From Haliotispira sp965263485 (lineage in GTDB: Bacteria; Spirochaetota; Spirochaetia; SP-2023): a stretch of 64,000 bases of DNA. The notes beneath the pieces are model-generated. The model searched no databases and had not been told where the DNA came from. It was given only the letters and a program-made list of their open reading frames with translations. This document shows positions 27,489-36,188 of the stretch, piece by piece. Position 1 is the first letter of the stretch. Every line of letters begins with the position of its first letter. Where the stretch lies: positions 248,001 to 312,000 of the forward strand of contig CBDHHO010000001.1 in assembly GCA_965263485.1 (NCBI GenBank), in the 5' to 3' direction. Made by a program: the position numbers and the translations under genes.

Positions 27489-27958
27489 GGACGTTCCTGT
27501 TCGTATATAAAGCGCGGGCATTGTAGCGACTTTATGTCCTCAAAACCAGTCTGGCCGCGGTGGCGGGTTGTATTCTCCCGTAGATTTGCCAGGAAAGGAT
27601 CAGGCGCATGGATTCGCTTTTCTTCAGCATCCGGGCGTGTTCGATTTTTATCTGAGACGTTGAATGCATTTGTTAATGGGGGAGGGGGGGCCTTCGCTCC
27701 TGCTTTCTTTCCCTCCCGGCCTCCGTGAAGATTGTCTTGATGCAGATGTCATCCCCCTCAGAAGGTCGGGCTGGGGAAATATCCGTTTTTCCAGTTTCCG
27801 TGAAAGGTTACGGAGGGACCCGTCTGGCTCCGGGAGGGCATTCCGATGTTGCAAAACGGTTCAGGGCATAATGAGGCTGAGGGCAACAAGCCTCGCTGTT
27901 CGCTCAGCAGCTCTTTCACTAGGATTGGCACCCGGATTTTCACCCGAAAGGATGTATC
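27489..27958. other. Divergent gap between gltX and the DEAD-box gene
   Basis: About 470 bases. It must hold the promoters of both divergent genes, but I see no convincing match to a -35/-10 pair, no RNA gene and no TIR element. Small frames here have no recognisable product. Confidence 0.4.
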
Positions 27959-29419
27959 ATGCCCACATTTCGCGACTTCGCTTTTTGCCCGGAACTGCAG
28001 AAAGCCATCGATGAGGCCGGCTTCAAAGAGCCCAGCCCAATCCAGGCTCAAAGTATTCCGCTGGTATTGGAAGGCCGAGACTTGGTCGGTCAGGCCCAGA
28101 CCGGAACGGGCAAAACGGCAGCCTTTGGTCTGCCGATGCTGGAATTGCTGTGGCGCAGTGGCAGCCAGAGCCAATACGCGAACAGCGTAGCTGCCGTGAT
28201 ACTGGTTCCCACCCGCGAGTTGGCGATCCAAGTGGCCGAAGAACTGGCGCGCTTCAGCCGGTTCTTGGGCTTTCGGACGGCCACAGTTTACGGCGGCCAG
28301 CCCTACGGCGCTCAAATCAAAGCCATCCACAGTTCGCAGCTGGTGGTGGCCACTCCCGGGCGTCTGATCGACCACCTGAACAGCGGCCGCTTTGACCTCA
28401 AACCCCGCTTCGTAGTGCTGGATGAAGCCGATGAAATGCTGAACATGGGCTTTCTGGATGCCATTCGCGAAATTTTGTCACAGTTCCCCGAAGAACACCA
28501 GAACCTTTTGTTTTCAGCCACCCTGCCGCCCAGCATCAAAAAACTAATCAACGATATTCTGCAGCAGCCCGAATACGTCACTCTGAGCCCGAAAAACATT
28601 AGTAATGAACAAATCGAACAATCGTTTTATGTGGTCGATGAGCACGAGCGCGACGACGCCTTGGTGCGGCTTTACGACGCCCTGCTGCCCGTCAAGTCAA
28701 TCATCTTCTGCCGCACCAAAAAAGAGGTGGATCGACTCGCCCATTTTCTGAAGTCCCAAGGCCATGAAGCGCAAGGCCTGCACGGCGACATGGAACAAAA
28801 GAACCGCGAAGCGGTGATTCGCAGTTTTCGCTCAGGGCAGCTGGAAGTGCTGGTCGCCACCGATGTAGCGGCACGCGGTCTGGATGTCAACGACATCAGC
28901 CACGTGTTCAATTATCACCTGCCGTTTGACACCGAAAGCTATGTACACCGAATCGGGCGCACGGGCCGCGCCGGCAAGGACGGAATGGCCGTTTCCATCG
29001 TCACACCGCACGAATATCGAGGCTTGCAGCGCATTAACGAGAGGCTGGGTGGCAAGCTTCTGGCCAAGACCGTGCCGCACAGCCGGGAGATCCGCGACCA
29101 AAAAGTGGCGGCCTTTGTCGAGAGCCTCGCTGAACAGAAAATCGACGAACGGGCCTACGAAATCATGGAACTGCTCAAAGAGGAAATGGAACTGAGCACC
29201 ATCGCCTTCAAGCTGATTTCAATGTTGAAAGACCAGGTAGAGGTGCGCGGTGGAGAGCATATCGGTAAATCTAAAAAGGAATTAGAACGCTTGATACACC
29301 GGCCACGCTACGAGCGGCAAGGAAGGCATGGAGATAGCCGGAGCAGGAATCACCGGAGCGCGAGGCCGGGCCGCAATCGCTATAAATACAGAGGCGGACG
29401 AGGAGAAAGGCGCGACTAG
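27959..29419 (+). CDS. DEAD-box ATP-dependent RNA helicase
   Basis: 486 residues; ATG preceded by AAAGGA. Q motif region 'FRDFAFCPELQKAIDEAGFKEPSPIQAQSIP', motif I 'AQTGTGKT', Ia 'PTRELAIQ', II 'VLDEADEM', III 'SAT', then 'DVAARGLDVNDISHVFNYHLP' and 'HRIGRTGRAGKDGMAVS'. The C-terminal tail is basic and Gly/Arg-rich ('RSARPGRNRYKYRGGRGERR'), as in CsdA/DeaD-like helicases that act in ribosome assembly and cold adaptation. Which subfamily cannot be settled by eye. Confidence 0.93.
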   Translation: MPTFRDFAFCPELQKAIDEAGFKEPSPIQAQSIPLVLEGRDLVGQAQTGTGKTAAFGLPMLELLWRSGSQSQYANSVAAVILVPTRELAIQVAEELARFSRFLGFRTATVYGGQPYGAQIKAIHSSQLVVATPGRLIDHLNSGRFDLKPRFVVLDEADEMLNMGFLDAIREILSQFPEEHQNLLFSATLPPSIKKLINDILQQPEYVTLSPKNISNEQIEQSFYVVDEHERDDALVRLYDALLPVKSIIFCRTKKEVDRLAHFLKSQGHEAQGLHGDMEQKNREAVIRSFRSGQLEVLVATDVAARGLDVNDISHVFNYHLPFDTESYVHRIGRTGRAGKDGMAVSIVTPHEYRGLQRINERLGGKLLAKTVPHSREIRDQKVAAFVESLAEQKIDERAYEIMELLKEEMELSTIAFKLISMLKDQVEVRGGEHIGKSKKELERLIHRPRYERQGRHGDSRSRNHRSARPGRNRYKYRGGRGERRD

Positions 29420-29441
29420 CAAGCTCCCACGGTTATTCATT

Positions 29442-29618
29442 TTAGGGGGCCTCTAAAAATTTGCTTCCGATGTGACGATGCGAATCGCAGAGATTTTTCG
29501 AGATAGCGAGGCGGCAACTCGTTTTAATAATTTTTGTATTGAAATGAGTTGCCAACAAATCTGCTTGCGAAAAAAATCACGATTTTACGCGAATTGGAAT
29601 TTTTAGAGCTGCCCTTAA
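29442..29618. repeat. Dispersed TIR element without hairpin module, copy 3
   Basis: Left end TTAGGGGGCCTCTAAAAATTT and right end GAATTTTTAGAGCTGCCCTTA. The interior is AT-rich and different from the GC-rich module of other copies, with GGCAACTCG/TGAGTTGCC facing arms (about 29511-29554). It begins 22 bases after the helicase stop. Confidence 0.75.
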
Positions 29619-29628
29619 GCAGCAGAAC

Positions 29629-29657
29629 TTGCCGATATCTATTATAGATGTTAGTAT
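29629..29657 (+). promoter_or_regulatory. Putative promoter of the 29714 gene
   Basis: TTGCCG, 17-base spacer, TAGTAT. It begins right after the end of the TIR element, so the element insulates it from the helicase gene. Confidence 0.5.
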
Positions 29658-29713
29658 TGGGTGGAATGTCATGGTTGTGTTGGCAGAGGCCATGCTGCAC
29701 AAAATGAGGAACT

Positions 29714-30130
29714 ATGAAGCTAAATAGATTCTGGCAATCATCGCTGGATTTTATCAAACAAAATAATCCGCTTACTAGGAGATTTGTCTTTTGGTATGTG
29801 CTTGCTCTTATTTTGGTGACGATGCTGATTGTGGCTTACCGCGTCATTCCCATGGTGCGGGATACCGTGCGATTGAACCGGGACATCCAAGAGGGGAGGG
29901 TCTATGTACGAGGACAGAACCCGATTTTGAACCCGGACATTGAAGATTTCATTTTACCAAGTAATGGCACTTTCCAGCTGGAGAAAATCCATCCGCTGAG
30001 AACCCCGAAAGAATCCTGGAGTTCTGCCGAGTTGCAGCAATATTGGGATGATATAGACAAGAAAACACTCAAAGAATTGCGCTTGAAAAACCAGAAAATA
30101 TTGAGAGAACAGCTGCAAGACCTGCCTTGA
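29714..30130 (+). CDS. Single-pass membrane protein of unknown function
   Basis: 138 residues; I do not recognise the family. A charged N-terminus is followed by one membrane helix ('FVFWYVLALILVTMLIVAYRVI', residues about 24-45), then a soluble, mostly helical part rich in Lys, Glu and Gln. The upstream GAGGAA is a fair ribosome binding site. It lies 42 bases before the next gene and probably forms an operon with it; an accessory to that exported protein is a guess. Confidence 0.7.
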   Translation: MKLNRFWQSSLDFIKQNNPLTRRFVFWYVLALILVTMLIVAYRVIPMVRDTVRLNRDIQEGRVYVRGQNPILNPDIEDFILPSNGTFQLEKIHPLRTPKESWSSAELQQYWDDIDKKTLKELRLKNQKILREQLQDLP

Positions 30131-30172
30131 CAAATTTAGGGGTTCCCTTTATCAGGAAAATAACTATTGCTC

Positions 30173-32047
30173 ATGAGGACTTTGGTGTATCAACAGATTT
30201 TTCTCAGGTATTGCTGCCGTCGTTTTGCCCTGATGCTTGGCTCCGCATTTTCCCTGTGTCTGCTTATCTTCTACAGCTCCCAAATGCTGCAGGCTCAGTT
30301 TGTGTCGGTATCACCATCTCTTGCGCCCAAACCTGTCACAGTGGGAGACACACCAAGCAAAGCCGGCTTGACTGCAGCAGATACCAAAGATTCGCAGGAA
30401 GATTCGGCACAGAGCGCTCATAATATAGAGCCCGAAGCTCCGGTTCAGTCAGAAACGCAGCCCGAGGCCCGACCCGGTTTGGGAATCAGCGGCTTTTCGC
30501 CGCAGGACTTACAGAACGAACTGGATTCTGTGCGTCAGTTTGCGGCAACTCCCTTGCGCTTTCAGTCGTCCGAACGCCGTTCCCTCAATACTACTCCCGC
30601 CTCAAAACAAACTGATGAGCCCACAGCCGAAGCTGCGGAACTGCAGCCTTCTGTAGCCTCAGACACCCCACCCGCCGGTTCTGCGCGGGATGAGATTCAG
30701 GAGGGAATACAGACCGGAATGAATGGGGGCGAGACTTTACCGTTTATACCCCGCAACAGTGATCTTGAAGGTTCCCGGCAGCTTCCAGATTCAATACAAA
30801 CTCCCGGAAAGACTTCTAAACCGCAGATCCCCCGGCCTTTGTCGGCAAAGACTCAGGAGACCCAAAGTGCATTGCCCTCTTTTGCGGTAAGTTCAGCCCC
30901 GGTTTCAGGCAGCCAGAGCAAGCCGCAGAGAGGAACTTCCACCAAACAAATCAATATTTCCAAGACCATTCCGATGAGCGACTCCTTTCACTTGGTGCTG
31001 CACGGCCTGATCTGGACGTATATCCCCAGCCTGAGTCATACTCCGCACGAGCCGGAATTCGAGCGGGAACTCGGCAATCTGAAAACTTCGTTTGTGTTTC
31101 AGTTCCCGGTTGCGGGCCGCTATCTACTGACTTTTTCGCGACAGCTTCCCAGCACCGGAGAACTGGAATACTACAACGCCGAAATCATGGTAACGGGCGA
31201 AGAGCCTTCAGTTGACGCAGCCGCCGGGGATGCCAACTTTCCGTCCCAACGCCTGCAAGCCAAGCCAATTGTGCCCGAAAGCAGTGCGCAGCTTTCTGTG
31301 GAAAATGAGGTTCTGGCAGCCGGCAGTAGTTCAAGCATAGGCATGGCTGAGCTGGATAGTGATATGAGTTTCCGCATCACCAGTCAGGTGATCTCCGATA
31401 TACGTACTCTGTTGCAGGACGGAGAACTGGACTCAGCCTATCAAACACTCAACAACTGGCCTGCACGTGAGCGCGGAGATATTTATGACACGGCGGCACG
31501 CTATTTCGCCGATGTGGGTATGCACTCGGAAGCTGTCGATATGTGGCGGCGCAACATTGGTCTGGAAGGAGAACTTCACGACAAGGCTCTGGTCGGGATC
31601 ATCCAGGCCCTGACCAAGGGCGGAGAGCGGGACAAATTGCTGGACTGGTTGCCACAGTTCGTAGAACAGGCAAGAGAACAACAAAACAACCCATTGGAAC
31701 AATCTTTGGTTTCTGCTGAGGATTTTGCGGCGGTATATCAGATACTGCAACAACTGGACACAGCACCTGTACAAAATTCGACGGCGGTTTCGGTCAAGCC
31801 GGCGGAGACTCCTCAACAGGTTCTGGACTTCTATCAGGCATACGTTGAGCTCTACCCCGACCGCAATAGCTCGGAAATTCTGTACAAAATGGGCTTGCTT
31901 TTTGAAAAACCGGGGGAAAAACAGGACCTGCGCAAGGCGCGTCAACTGTATCAGGACATTCAGACAAACTACCCAGTGGATATCTACAGTCAGAAAGCTG
32001 CCGAGCGCTTGAATTACTTAAACCGCCATTTTTTTCTGGTACGCTGA
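30173..32047 (+). CDS. Exported protein with C-terminal TPR-like helices
   Basis: About 624 residues from ATG 30173. N-terminal signal-anchor ('LMLGSAFSLCLLIFYSSQMLQAQ'), then some 230 residues of Ser/Pro/Gln/Thr-rich disordered sequence, a compact beta-like domain around 'SFHLVLHGLIWTYIPS...FVFQFPVAGRYLLTFSRQLPSTGELEYYNAEIMV', and a C-terminal part of TPR-like helix pairs ('SAYQTLNNWPARERGDIYDTAARYFADVGMHSEAVDMW', 'ARQLYQDIQTNYPVDIYSQKAAERLNYL'). The layout resembles periplasmic scaffold proteins of spirochaetes; no specific role can be assigned. Confidence 0.75.
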   Translation: MRTLVYQQIFLRYCCRRFALMLGSAFSLCLLIFYSSQMLQAQFVSVSPSLAPKPVTVGDTPSKAGLTAADTKDSQEDSAQSAHNIEPEAPVQSETQPEARPGLGISGFSPQDLQNELDSVRQFAATPLRFQSSERRSLNTTPASKQTDEPTAEAAELQPSVASDTPPAGSARDEIQEGIQTGMNGGETLPFIPRNSDLEGSRQLPDSIQTPGKTSKPQIPRPLSAKTQETQSALPSFAVSSAPVSGSQSKPQRGTSTKQINISKTIPMSDSFHLVLHGLIWTYIPSLSHTPHEPEFERELGNLKTSFVFQFPVAGRYLLTFSRQLPSTGELEYYNAEIMVTGEEPSVDAAAGDANFPSQRLQAKPIVPESSAQLSVENEVLAAGSSSSIGMAELDSDMSFRITSQVISDIRTLLQDGELDSAYQTLNNWPARERGDIYDTAARYFADVGMHSEAVDMWRRNIGLEGELHDKALVGIIQALTKGGERDKLLDWLPQFVEQAREQQNNPLEQSLVSAEDFAAVYQILQQLDTAPVQNSTAVSVKPAETPQQVLDFYQAYVELYPDRNSSEILYKMGLLFEKPGEKQDLRKARQLYQDIQTNYPVDIYSQKAAERLNYLNRHFFLVR

Positions 32048-32071
32048 TTCCACACGGAAGAAATCAGACAC

Positions 32072-32268
32072 CTCTAAAAACCACCATTCAGCACGAAATT
32101 GAGGGGACCTTTGATACAATTTTACTTTAGGGAACCTCTCTAAAAATTCCAATTTCGCACCAGACTCGGTCTTTTTCGCGGAGAGCTTTGTCAGAAGAAG
32201 CCGCAGGCTCTTGCTGCGCACGACCCGCCAGTTCACCAATGCTGCGCCAGATCGCAAAGAGGAAGGTC
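32072..32268. repeat. TIR-element ends and hairpin module before cassette C
   Basis: GACACCTCTAAAAACC (about 32069), GAGGGGACCTTT (about 32101) and TTTAGGGAACCTCTCTAAAAATTCC (about 32128) are element ends in different states of decay. After them comes a stretch shared with the 8.6-kb element (CACCAGACTCGGTCTTTTTC) and one partial hairpin module. The cassette C promoter block begins right behind it. Confidence 0.6.
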
Positions 32269-32315
32269 AACTTCCCAGGAAAAGCAAATTTTTGGGGATT
32301 TTCCTGCGATTCTTC

Positions 32316-32344
32316 TTGCACTCCGCCGGAAAAGAGTATATTCT
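32316..32344 (+). promoter_or_regulatory. Promoter of lipoprotein cassette C
   Basis: TTGCAC, 17-base spacer, TATTCT, at the same distance from the start ATG as in cassettes B and D. Confidence 0.7.
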
Positions 32345-32463
32345 CCAAGGAGAACAAGGTATTTTATAATGACATTTCATCTTTTATCAAAACCATTCCG
32401 ACCTTGGCCGGAACATCATTTTTATGCATTATTTTGCATAATAATACCAAGGAGTATTGCACC

Positions 32464-33332
32464 ATGGAACACAAGTTCAGTAAAATTCGCTCATCGCTCA
32501 TCGCTCATCGCTCATCGCTCATCGCTCATCGAAAAAATTAAACCCATACGGTAGGGAGAATTATTTCTCTGCAGGAGTTTTGCGCCCGTTTCTCTTCCTT
32601 CTCTTTCCGGCCCTCCTGCTCGGCTGCGACCCGCCCGGCGGATCCGGCGGAGGCTCCGCCCCAAACCCGCCTGCCCCCCCGCCTCCTGCCCCGTCTCCTG
32701 CCCCGTCTCCTGCCCCGTCTCCGCCGTCTCCGCCTCCTGCCCCGCCAACCCATTACGCAGTGAGCGGCACCGTGTCCGGTGGTGCCGATGCGGTGGTATT
32801 CCTGGCGGACAGGGCTTCTTACAGTACTCTGTACTACACATATACCTCCTCAAACGGAAACTATAGCATATCGGTCCCATTGACTGTCAAAGGGGCTTTT
32901 CTGCTGCTGGCAGTAAAAATTGATGCTTCCGGGGTCAATGGCGCAAATTTGAACCTTACGGGTGAGGATCAGACAGAAAATATCGCTCTGGTTTCTATTT
33001 CCAATCATGCTGCCAATAAACGTTATATCTTGGAGGATGCCGGTAATGGGGCAAGCGAAACTTCCTCCAGTCGTTCCGGGACGGTCAGCGTCGGTGGTCA
33101 GGCCAAGGGGAACGTGGTATTCTTGTTTATTGATACGAACCTAATAGGGACGCAGCTGAGTGTTTCTGTGTCTAATTCTGCCGGGGCTTATAAAGCTCCA
33201 ACCGCTTCAACCGCTTCCTTCTCTAAAACTTTATCTTATCTCGCGGTTTACGAAGAAGATGGGATAACATATCAGTCCCGCGGAGATCTCACGAGTTTGA
33301 CTATCGATCTGCCGCAGGCAGAGTCCCCATAA
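32464..33332 (+). CDS. Cassette C: phase-variable lipoprotein with Pro-rich linker (OFF as sequenced)
   Basis: ATG 32464 after AAGGAG; six CGCTCAT units put it into a stop after 25 codons, while seven would give a 291-residue lipoprotein ending at 33332. Signal core 'RPFLFLLFPALLLGC' is two codons shorter than in the other cassettes and more diverged. A TTG at 32580 with AGGAG before it could allow translation independent of the repeat, in this copy only. The linker 'PPAPPPPAPSPAPSPAPSPPSPPPAPP' is coded by a C8 run and 12-bp repeats. The mature part starts 'YAVSGTVSGGADAVVFLAD...SYSTLYYTYTSSNGNYSISVP', like carboxypeptidase-regulatory/Ig-like folds, and contains two such units (second from 'SRSGTVSVGGQAKGNVVFLFID'). 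Function unknown. Confidence 0.75.
32488..32531 (+). repeat. Heptanucleotide repeat, 6 units (cassette C)
   Basis: Six CGCTCAT units plus CG and AAAAAATT, identical to cassettes B and D. Confidence 0.95.
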
Positions 33333-33593
33333 GCGGCTTGAATTGGCATTGGGAGGGATTTGAAAAAACTGCAACTCCGTTCAAGCCGCGCTCCATTCCC
33401 TGCAGAGGACTTCCGCCTGTTCGATGACCAGTTCCGCGGCCATAATTCGCAAGCCCCCGGGAATCCGCTTCGCCATGGCTTTACTTCCCAGTGTCCGGTC
33501 TTATCTGCTCCACCCGTCTCAGGCGGCCGGAGAATAGTCGGACAGTTTGCTAGCTGTATCGCGGCCATTCTGCAATGATCCTCAAGTCCGCTT

Positions 33594-33652
33594 CGCTTGC
33601 CTTCCAATAAAAAAAACTGCCGGAGGCAGTTTTTTTTATTGGAAGGCAAGCG
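33594..33652. terminator. 28-bp perfect inverted repeat, bidirectional terminator
   Basis: Two 28-base arms match perfectly around a 3-base loop (GGA). Each arm holds eight A or T, so the core ACTGCC GGA GGCAGT followed by TTTTTTTT acts as a Rho-independent terminator on both strands. It sits between the convergent cassette C gene and the minus-strand lipoprotein at 33657. The rest of this gap (33333-33593) shows no convincing gene; a 72-codon frame there looks like chance. Confidence 0.9.
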
Positions 33653-33656
33653 CGTT

Positions 33657-34373
33657 CTATTCGTAACGCATCGAAAGCGGCCCGCGTATAGTCTCAGGTA
33701 TTCCGGCCTCTTCTTTGCTGATCTCTCTGAGCACATACGCTGATTTGCCTGTTTCAATTAGGTTTAATGGCGTATCGAAGAATCTTGTATCTCCACTTAC
33801 AGACCGATAGGTTTTAATCGAAGTGTTGCTTACTGCAATATCTTTAGCAACACGAGCATAGCTGTACAATTTTTTCTCTACAGGGTTTGAATAGACTTCT
33901 CTCCCATTTATTTGGTGTTGGTCAGAAAATGTCAGGAAGGCCGTGCCCTGACCACCAACATCAGTATAATAGAAAGGCCGGGATAAAGGCATCAAAATCG
34001 CAGCATCTTGGTTTAAACGATAAAAGTATCCCTTATCTGACTTTATAATAAGAACAGGAACCATGAACGCATTGTCGGTAAGTCCTAATTGATTGTTATC
34101 CGCATCATAAACGACCATACGTTTTTGATGCGCAAAAGTTCCATCATCCATATCCTCGTTATCAGAATTCCAGTCACCAAAAACCCAGGCACTAATATCT
34201 CCGGGGCCAACACACCCCAAGAGCAAGGGGAACAACAGGAGTATCCCCGCTGCAAAGGATTTACGTGCTGAGAGTCCAGATTTGAGGTAGCTTGGCACAT
34301 CAAGCAAGGGATGGATTGCCATGAGCTTCTGTTGCTGAATTTCTCGGTTTTGCAGATTCTGTACTTTGTCCAC
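33657..34373 (-). CDS. Lipoprotein of unknown function
   Basis: 238 residues from GTG 34373, chosen because AAAGGAGA lies about 9 bases upstream; ATG 34322 is an internal alternative. The signal peptide has a long, basic n-region (about 40 residues) before 'FAAGILLLFPLLLGC', a clear lipobox. This gives an independent example in the same genome of the long n-region predicted for the switch cassettes. The mature part starts with an acidic stretch ('DWNSDNEDMDDG') and is otherwise unknown to me. Coding DNA is AT-rich compared with housekeeping genes nearby. It lacks the heptanucleotide cassette. Confidence 0.75.
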   Translation of the reverse strand: MDKVQNLQNREIQQQKLMAIHPLLDVPSYLKSGLSARKSFAAGILLLFPLLLGCVGPGDISAWVFGDWNSDNEDMDDGTFAHQKRMVVYDADNNQLGLTDNAFMVPVLIIKSDKGYFYRLNQDAAILMPLSRPFYYTDVGGQGTAFLTFSDQHQINGREVYSNPVEKKLYSYARVAKDIAVSNTSIKTYRSVSGDTRFFDTPLNLIETGKSAYVLREISKEEAGIPETIRGPLSMRYE

Positions 34374-34495
34374 AACAATTTTCTCCTTTTCTTTCTCAAA
34401 GTCGCTGACAAGCTGTTTTTTTTCGGTTTGGGAAATGTGGGAGGAGGGGTCATGAAGGCAGAACCTTTTTTCTCGAAAAAGATCGCGATTTCACG

Positions 34496-34800
34496 CAGGA
34501 TTGAAATTTTTAGAGGTGTCCATTATACAGAATTTCTCAATTGGCTGAATACCTGTGCCTTACCCGGCTTCCTTAGAGCAGGCGTTTCAAAAAAGCGGTC
34601 CCGCACAGCGGGGCCGTTGCCTGTGTACCGAAGTACCGGGCGGGCCCAGTTGGCAAAGAGGAAGGTCGGGCCTTGGCTGTGCACGGCCCTCCCCATTTCT
34701 CCCATGCTGCGCCAGCTCGCAAAGAGGAAGGTCGGGCCTTGGCTGCGCACGGCCCTCCCCGGTTCTCCCATGCTGCGCCAGCTCGCATGGGAGCCTCCCC
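34496..34800 (+). repeat. TIR right end and tandem hairpin modules before cassette D
   Basis: An orphan right end (GAAATTTTTAGAGGTGTCC) at 34497 is followed at about 34635-34800 by two nearly identical copies of the hairpin module. The last one has the stem CTCCCATGC...GCATGGGAG and runs straight into the cassette promoter block (CTCCCCAAAAAAGCC). The rest of the 34374-34985 gap holds no gene that I can support. Confidence 0.7.
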
Positions 34801-34837
34801 AAAAAAGCCAATTTTCAGAGATTTTCCTGCAATCTTC

Positions 34838-34866
34838 TTGCACTCCGCGGGGAAATCGTATATTCT
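34838..34866 (+). promoter_or_regulatory. Promoter of lipoprotein cassette D
   Basis: TTGCAC, 17-base spacer, TATTCT, followed by the shared leader with the inverted repeat TTCCGAC CTCG GTCGGAA and TTATGCA...TGCATAA. Confidence 0.7.
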
Positions 34867-34985
34867 TTAAGAAGAACAAGCCATTTCATAATCCCATTTC
34901 ATCTTTTATTAAAACCATTCCGACCTCGGTCGGAACATCATCTTTATGCATTATTTTGCATAATAATACCAAGGAGTATTGCAAT

Positions 34986-36115
34986 ATGGAACACAAGTTC
35001 AGTAAAATTCGCTCATCGCTCATCGCTCATCGCTCATCGCTCATCGCTCATCGAAAAAATTAAAACCATATAGCAGGGGAACTTATTTCTCTGCGGGGAT
35101 TTCATGCCCATTTATCCTTTTATTTTTCTGCTCCCTGATTCTACTGTCCGCCTGCGATCCGCCCGATGATGGGGGCAATAATGGGGCGCCCCGCACGGTC
35201 CGTTTTGAAAAAACGATCATCGGCCTGCGGGAGTTTCTGCTCACCGTTACCGCAGAACCTGCCGGGACATACGAATTTATCCTCAGCGACTCCTCAGCCT
35301 CCCCCGCTTGGAACGACATCAAAGACCACCCCGCCCTGATAAAGCGCCTCTTCTCCGCCGATAAAAACCATCAGCGGGAGATCTACTTCAGCGTCACCAA
35401 AGATTATGTAGCCCCGCCCCATAATGCGGCGGTCGATCTGCGCGCCGAGCCTGAACATAAGTATCCGGGCTTTATGAGCCCGGGGCAGCAGTACTACGTC
35501 CACGCCTATCAGAACGGGGCCCACCTCAAAAGCTCTGAGGCGATCAGCACCGAGAACTACCCCGATGCTCTGCCCGCTGCTATCACGACTGAATCAGAAA
35601 AAGGTCTGCAAAGTAGTTCAGGAATCCCCATATCGGATTCCCCGCTTCGGGCCCTGTGGGGCATGAAAATGTGGACCCAAAATATTGACGATGCCGCGAT
35701 AATCGATGCTGGGGAGAATAAAAATAGCGGTAATATAGCGCTGCACCGCATTGAAGTGAGGAGCGGAGAGATCCTCTACCTGCCCATACGCAGCATCCAG
35801 TTTCTCCCGGATACGAATACCTGTGCTTTTAGTGGCTTTGTGAACAAATTATTTTTAAGGACCAGAGACGATACGGAAGCAGATAATGATGTAGTGCATT
35901 TGGTTTACCCTCCGAAGGCGGGAGCTTCCTATCATGTTGATAATCCTGATGGCGATCGCTCGGTGTTGTTCCACGGACATTTTCAACGGCCCTACTACGA
36001 TATGATGGGGCAAATCGATACCACCCAGAACTACAACAGGGCTTCGATCACAAGCGACTGTGGGGCCACCGCGAATAATATATTGGCACCTTCTTTTACT
36101 CTTGCGGCACCGTAG
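34986..36115 (+). CDS. Cassette D: phase-variable lipoprotein of unknown function (OFF as sequenced)
   Basis: ATG 34986 with AAGGAG 9 bases upstream; six CGCTCAT units lead to a stop after 25 codons, seven would give a 378-residue lipoprotein. The long frame is open from 35054 to 36115 and starts 'KKLKPYSRGTYFSAG', then the core 'CPFILLFFCSLILLSAC' with lipobox and an acidic linker 'DPPDDGGNNG'. The mature domain has two regions, one around 'REFLLTVTAEPAGTYEFILSD' with 'YYVHAYQNGAHLKSSEAIS' and one from 'DALPAAITTESEKG' to the end. I do not recognise either. A frame-internal ATG at 35474 lies far inside the mature part and is unlikely as a start. Followed directly by convergent capA. Confidence 0.75.
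35010..35053 (+). repeat. Heptanucleotide repeat, 6 units (cassette D)
   Basis: Six CGCTCAT units plus CG and AAAAAATT. Confidence 0.95.
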
Positions 36116-36188
36116 TTGAGGGGAGGGCCTGATGCCGGGGTAGGGAAAGGATCTGTTCTTCCTGCTTCTGTGAAGGTTTGCCTAATAA

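Noticed and set aside
27664..28014. Small frames upstream of the DEAD-box gene
   Set aside because: Overlap the helicase start in another frame and show no recognisable sequence.
33360..33578. 72-codon plus-strand frame after cassette C
   Set aside because: No good ribosome binding site, no domain, and it overlaps noise frames; not supported as a gene.
34311..35063. 250-codon frame running through repeats into the cassette D leader
   Set aside because: It joins antisense lipoprotein DNA, hairpin modules and the leader; only the part from ATG 34986 has a ribosome binding site.
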